8,690 nucleotides of DNA, from NCBI GenBank assembly GCA_964566895.1, contig CAZMJP010000025.1:1-8690 (forward strand), given 5' to 3'. This stretch comes from CAZMJP01 sp964566895. GTDB taxonomy: Bacteria > Patescibacteriota > Patescibacteriia > UBA2591 > UBA6264. The notes beneath the pieces are model-generated. The model saw nothing but the letters and a program-made list of their open reading frames with translations, was not told the origin of the DNA and made no database searches. The position numbers and the translations under genes are program-made. How positions within the stretch are numbered: position 1 is the first letter of the stretch; each line of letters starts with the position of its first letter. Shown here one piece after another: positions 5,325-8,690 of the stretch.

Positions 5325-6562
5325 ATAATGTATTTCATTATCTCCCCGACTTTTAAATCCCAATCCTCCTGTTTAACCCGGGCGATTCTCAGATTTCTTA
5401 ATTCCATTGTATCATTTTTGAGCGCCAGGTCAATTTTCTCGCTAAAGTTCCCATAATCCCGACTAATGTAAATAAAATGCGAAAACCTTTCAACCTCCGA
5501 AGTCGGGGTGGCGACTACCGGCAAACCGCAAGCCAGATATTCCAAAACCTTGAGGGAGTTGGTGTATTTTGAGAATTCGTCCAATTTATGCGGACTGATG
5601 CCGACGTCGAATTTTTTGATGTAAGCCGGGGTCTCTTCCCAGAATTTCCGGCCCAATAAATAAACATTCTTATATTTTTTCAACTTTTTAATTTCAACCG
5701 CCGGCCGGCGCAATTTTCTTAAAAAAACAGGCCAAAGAGGCCCAACCAAAACAAAGGATTTATCCGGATTATTTTTCGCCAAATACTCTAATAAACCCAA
5801 ATCAATCCTATGTTGAATAGTCCCCACGTAACCAATGACGGGGTGGGGAATTTTATTGAATAACTTATCGTTGATAATTGATAATTGACTTTCGGCAAAA
5901 TGGCTGACGTCCACACCATTGGCAATCCAGTAAACATCCTTTTTTCTTCCGATTTTTTTAAAGAACTCAACTAAGGCATCGGCGACGACGAAAATCAAAT
6001 CGCTTTTTTTAGCGATAGTCTGGTAATTATCTTCTAATAATTTTTTATACCTAATAAAAGAAGGATGTTTAATCCAATTGTCAACGGCGTCAAAGACCAT
6101 CAAATCGTGGGGTAGATTTTCTCCGCCTTCGGCAGAGAAACAATCAACAAACATCGGAAAGTAAGACCAAATCATCCGCTTGGGTGAACTATAAACCTTA
6201 AACTTTGAACTTTGAACTTCTATTAGATTTAAAACCTTATTCAGTTTTTTAATAACCAATTTGTGGGAAAAAATTGAATCAATAGTTGAGAAAACGTACA
6301 ATTCGGCCGGATAGCCGTCAATTTTAACGCAACGAGTCGTCAAGTCGCGATAAACTACTTTACCTTCAGGGCCAAACAAAATGTTTTCCCAATAATTTCT
6401 TAGAGCCCGCTTAAAAGTAAAAGGCAAAAAATCGACGGCAATAATCCGGCCTATTTCAGGCCGGTTCAATAACTTATAAAAAATATGATAGTTTCGATTA
6501 ACTGTCCCCTTCTGCCATTCAGAATAGCTGGACATATTAAACATAACGATTTCCAAATCCAT
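5300..6562 (-). CDS. GT4 family glycosyltransferase (GT-B fold)
   Basis: The 420-residue product has the two Rossmann halves of a GT-B enzyme. In the N-terminal half, SEWQKGTVNRNYHIFYKLL at 14-32 and the block LMVFDAVDNW at 154-163 resemble TuaH-like group 1 transferases. The C-terminal half has WIANGVD at 212-218, VIGYVGTI at 242-249, FVLVGP at 270-275, NVYLLGR near 299 and NSLKVLEYLACGLPVVATP at 335-353, the donor-binding block. The first Glu of EX7E is not evident, as is usual for the xPLKxxEYLA subfamily. Two heptanucleotide tracts encode EVQSSKFKVYSSP (115-127) and SQLSIINDKL (225-234), and CFSAEGGEN (141-149) contains a small hairpin; all probably lie in surface loops. A third tract forms the C-terminus. 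The start at 6562 retains the first beta strand and lacks a Shine-Dalgarno. It lies 11 bases after the flippase gene. Confidence 0.92.
   Translation of the reverse strand: MDLEIVMFNMSSYSEWQKGTVNRNYHIFYKLLNRPEIGRIIAVDFLPFTFKRALRNYWENILFGPEGKVVYRDLTTRCVKIDGYPAELYVFSTIDSIFSHKLVIKKLNKVLNLIEVQSSKFKVYSSPKRMIWSYFPMFVDCFSAEGGENLPHDLMVFDAVDNWIKHPSFIRYKKLLEDNYQTIAKKSDLIFVVADALVEFFKKIGRKKDVYWIANGVDVSHFAESQLSIINDKLFNKIPHPVIGYVGTIQHRIDLGLLEYLAKNNPDKSFVLVGPLWPVFLRKLRRPAVEIKKLKKYKNVYLLGRKFWEETPAYIKKFDVGISPHKLDEFSKYTNSLKVLEYLACGLPVVATPTSEVERFSHFIYISRDYGNFSEKIDLALKNDTMELRNLRIARVKQEDWDLKVGEIMKYIIEKVKTKK
5871..5891. repeat. 7-base-period tract within the GT4 gene (3' part)
   Basis: TTGATAA occurs twice (5871-5877 and 5878-5884), followed by TTGACTT (5885-5891). 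The coding-strand unit TCAATTA has no stop in any frame and encodes the QLSIIN peptide between NGVD and the IGYVGTI strand. Confidence 0.7.
6121..6137. repeat. Small GC-rich hairpin within the GT4 gene
   Basis: CTCCGCCTTCGGCAGAG can pair its ends with one mismatch around a TTC-type loop. It encodes SAEGGE at residues 143-148, just before the conserved LMVFDAVDNW block, where a loop is expected. It may be an inserted short palindrome or chance. Confidence 0.35.
6184..6218. repeat. 7-base-period tract within the GT4 gene (5' part)
   Basis: Five consecutive plus-strand units fit NTRAACY: GTGAACT, ATAAACC, TTAAACT, TTGAACT and TTGAACT. The coding-strand unit AGTTCAA has no stop in any frame and reads SSKFKVQ in all three. 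The observed peptide is EVQSSKFKVYSSP (115-127). Confidence 0.85.
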
Positions 6563-6573
6563 AAAGTTTTGAA

Positions 6574-8019
6574 TTACTTTTTAAGGCGGATAATACTTTT
6601 CAAAAATATAATATCTTGTTTTTTAACCAAACCTAAAACGCATGAAGCAATAAAATAAATTAAAATACCAATAATCACGCAAGCAATAAGATGTAAACTA
6701 TTTTTAATCAACAAAAGTACAACTGCCATAGCCAAGCCGGCTAAAAAAATGGCACTAATCTTCTTTAAAAAATATTTGACATCTATTTGAATAATTTTTC
6801 CAGCCCAATATGCCTCCATAATAAAAAGAAATAAAAAACTAACCACTACGGCCACGGCGACGCCCAGATGATAAAAATTTGGTATAAAAATCAAAATTAG
6901 AACGATAAAAATAACCGCTCCGATTCCGTGAATGAAAGTATTGACCTTTTGCTTTTCACAGGCGTTTAAAAACCCGGAAATAATATAATCCAAGAACATA
7001 AAAGGAATGGACAAGGAGAATAAAATCAGGACTGGCGCAGCCGGTAAATAATCACCCCCGTAAATAAACAAAATTATGGGTCTGGATAAAACCAAAAGAC
7101 CAAAAACTAAAGGAATAGTAATCAACATTAAATAAAAAACTCCTTGATGGAAAAGTTTATTTAGAACGTCTTTGGAGCGGACAAAATAATAACTAAATGC
7201 CGGATACAAAGCCGTACTCAATGACCCGGCCACCAATAACAAAAAAGCGGTGGCTAACTTCTGGGCCGCGCTATACCAACCAACATAAGTATCATTGCCT
7301 AAATGAGATAGTAAAATTGTGTCGCTGGTGGCGAAAAGTTTACCGAAAGCCGCCGCGATGAAAAACGGCCAAGCCAGACCCAATAAAAACCTCAGAATCG
7401 ACCTATCAAAACGCGGGATTGGCCAAAACCCTAATTTTCTTCTTAAAAAAATAACTGCGTTAAAAAGATAAAATAGACTGGCAAACATCAAGGGTAAAAT
7501 CATCCAGATTAACTTAGCCCCGGAGAAAATCAAAACCAGCCCGACGATCAACATTACCGTTTTGTGAATGATAATGCCAATGCTCTCAAACCTCAAATTC
7601 AAATGCCCGCGAAAAACCTGATAAACGCCCAAAGCCAAAGCGTCTGACAAGGCAACCAAACTACTTAGAAAAACTAAGATCTTGGTAATTGACGGATAAT
7701 TTAAAAGATTAACTAAAAGACAAATTAAAAAGAGAACGAACGTTCCGGCTAATAAGTTGAAGGTTAAGACATTGCCAAAATATATTTTAGTTTTTTCCTT
7801 ATCGCGGGCTATTTCCCTGGTCAAAACGGGAAACAAACCGAAATCTATCAAAACCGAAAAAAGAGTAGCGAAGGAAATGGCAAAAGTGTACTTGCCGAAG
7901 CTGTCCGCTCCCAAATAACGAGCTAAAAAGATAAAATAAAAAAGGGCTATCAATTTTTGATAGATATAAGCCGCCAAAAGATAAAAAGTATTTTTAGCCG
8001 TGGAGACCACTGAAATCAA
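6574..8019 (-). CDS. Wzx-type polysaccharide flippase (MOP/PST family)
   Basis: The 481-residue product is hydrophobic along its length, consistent with the 12-14 membrane helices of lipid-linked oligosaccharide flippases. Family features are at the N-terminus: NTFYLLAAYIYQKL at 10-23, LARYLGADSFGKYTFA at 32-47, IDFGL at 58-62 and LTREIARDK at 66-74. It would flip the undecaprenyl-linked glycan made by the neighbouring transferases across the membrane. There is no ATG near the family start. TTG at 8019 is used here, while GTG at 8010 is equally possible; an in-frame TAG lies upstream and the first internal ATG is far downstream. No Shine-Dalgarno is visible. A 54-base AT-rich palindromic spacer separates it from rpsI, and the GT4 gene follows after 11 bases. 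Confidence 0.92.
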   Translation of the reverse strand: MISVVSTAKNTFYLLAAYIYQKLIALFYFIFLARYLGADSFGKYTFAISFATLFSVLIDFGLFPVLTREIARDKEKTKIYFGNVLTFNLLAGTFVLFLICLLVNLLNYPSITKILVFLSSLVALSDALALGVYQVFRGHLNLRFESIGIIIHKTVMLIVGLVLIFSGAKLIWMILPLMFASLFYLFNAVIFLRRKLGFWPIPRFDRSILRFLLGLAWPFFIAAAFGKLFATSDTILLSHLGNDTYVGWYSAAQKLATAFLLLVAGSLSTALYPAFSYYFVRSKDVLNKLFHQGVFYLMLITIPLVFGLLVLSRPIILFIYGGDYLPAAPVLILFSLSIPFMFLDYIISGFLNACEKQKVNTFIHGIGAVIFIVLILIFIPNFYHLGVAVAVVVSFLFLFIMEAYWAGKIIQIDVKYFLKKISAIFLAGLAMAVVLLLIKNSLHLIACVIIGILIYFIASCVLGLVKKQDIIFLKSIIRLKK

Positions 8020-8072
8020 TTCAACAATATAACAATTAAATTGCTAATTTGTTTAGTTGTTGATTAAATTGA
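8016..8072. repeat. AT-rich imperfect palindrome between rpsI and the flippase gene
   Basis: TCAATTCAACAA (8016-8027) is complementary to TTGTTGATTAAATTGA (8057-8072) except for a four-base bulge, with more AT-rich self-complementarity between. It fills the spacer after rpsI and covers the flippase TTG start. No T-run follows on the minus strand, so it is a weak terminator candidate at best. It might act as an mRNA processing site or affect flippase translation. Confidence 0.45.
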
Positions 8073-8073
8073 A

Positions 8074-8673
8074 TTATCGTTTTGACCATTGCGGCGCTCG
8101 ACGGGCTCTTTTCAACCCGGGTTTTTTCCTTTCTTTGATTCTGGCATCGCGACGCAAAAATCCAGCCGACTTCAAAACCTGACGCCAATCAGAATTAAAC
8201 GATTCCAAAATCCGGGCAATGCCCAATCTGACAGCCTCAGCCTGTCCCCTAACTCCCCCTCCTTGAACTTTTATTATGAATTGGAAGTTTTTCTCTTGTC
8301 CCAATAATTTAAGCGGGGCTAAAACCGTCTGTCTTGAAGTAGAAATAGGGAAATATTTTTCAACGGATTTATTATTAATCCGTATTTCGCCTCGACCAGT
8401 TGAAAAAAAGTGAACTCTGGCAATGGCCGATTTTCGTTTTCCAGTAGCCCAGATTTCCTTTTTTTCAACTATTTTCAACGGTTTGGCCTTGTCCGCCATT
8501 GATTCAGGGCGGGGACGAAAGGCTGACTTTGGTTTCTCAATCGCCGGTTTAGCAACCTGCTTCACGATTTTCCCGACGACAACCTTTCTCTCCTTTCGTT
8601 TTTTTACCGGCTCTTTAACAGCCGCTTTTTTAACAATTTTTTCTTTTTTCTTCGTATCTTTTTTCTTAACCAT
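8074..8673 (-). CDS. rpsI: 30S ribosomal protein S9 with Lys-rich N-terminal extension
   Basis: The product is 199 residues, against about 130 for typical bacterial S9. The core begins near residue 74 with IWATGKRKSAIARV and continues through GEIRINNKSVEKYFP (95-109), FIIKVQGGGVRGQAEAVRLG (132-151) and the basic tail ending QWSKR. The C-terminal SKR matches the invariant end of S9, which in the 30S head reaches the P-site tRNA anticodon stem. Residues 1-72 are Lys/Ala/Pro/Val-rich, with no fold visible. The ATG at 8673 is the first possible start; an internal ATG at 8499 would still leave an extension of about 15 residues. Neither has a Shine-Dalgarno. rplM often precedes rpsI, but only 17 bases upstream are visible. 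Confidence 0.97.
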   Translation of the reverse strand: MVKKKDTKKKEKIVKKAAVKEPVKKRKERKVVVGKIVKQVAKPAIEKPKSAFRPRPESMADKAKPLKIVEKKEIWATGKRKSAIARVHFFSTGRGEIRINNKSVEKYFPISTSRQTVLAPLKLLGQEKNFQFIIKVQGGGVRGQAEAVRLGIARILESFNSDWRQVLKSAGFLRRDARIKERKKPGLKRARRAPQWSKR

Positions 8674-8690
8674 ATATTAACATTTTAATC

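Noticed and set aside
8423..8680. Plus-strand open frame opposite rpsI
   Set aside because: Its Phe/Ser/Thr-rich peptide mirrors the Lys-rich S9 extension on the other strand and has no domain.

Overview
The window looks like a chromosomal segment from a bacterium of the Candidate Phyla Radiation (Patescibacteria). This placement is an inference. It rests on protein style (a bacterial S9 with a long Lys-rich N-terminal extension, Rossmann-type sugar transferases with peptide insertions, a small HTH plus LAGLIDADG-like protein), on the near absence of Shine-Dalgarno sequences, and on AT-rich spacers with short-period repeats. Nothing in the window fixes the phylum.

Every supported gene lies on the minus strand, so the gene order runs from right to left. 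At the right edge is rpsI (ribosomal protein S9, 8074-8673). It is followed by a surface-polysaccharide cassette: a Wzx-type flippase (6574-8019), a GT4 glycosyltransferase (5300-6562), a GT2 glycosyltransferase (4348-5271), an O-antigen ligase/polymerase-like membrane protein (2847-4313), and two more GT2 enzymes (1653-2798 and 803-1582). Gaps are 11 to 70 bases and I see no clear terminator, so the run could be one transcript. The cytoplasmic transferases would build a lipid-linked oligosaccharide, the flippase would move it outward, and the ligase-like protein would polymerise it or hand it to a surface acceptor. No initiating phosphoglycosyltransferase, chain-length regulator or sugar-nucleotide gene is present here.

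At the left end is a separate unit. An HTH plus LAGLIDADG-like gene (66-749) sits behind a consensus sigma-70-type promoter whose -10 region is enclosed by a long imperfect palindrome. Twelve bases beyond its stop begins a tRNA-Gln(UUG), cut by the window edge.

The most unusual signal is a set of five tracts with an exact or near-exact 7-base period between about 2.8 and 6.2 kb, all inside or at the edges of the polysaccharide genes. The unit sequences differ. Units lacking stop codons on the coding strand occur inside genes, whereas units containing a stop occur at gene ends. Other short repeats are an 8-base duplication, paired AGCGNN hexamers before two GT2 starts, and an inverted repeat within a peptide insertion of one GT2. 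The longest stretch without a gene is 70 bases.
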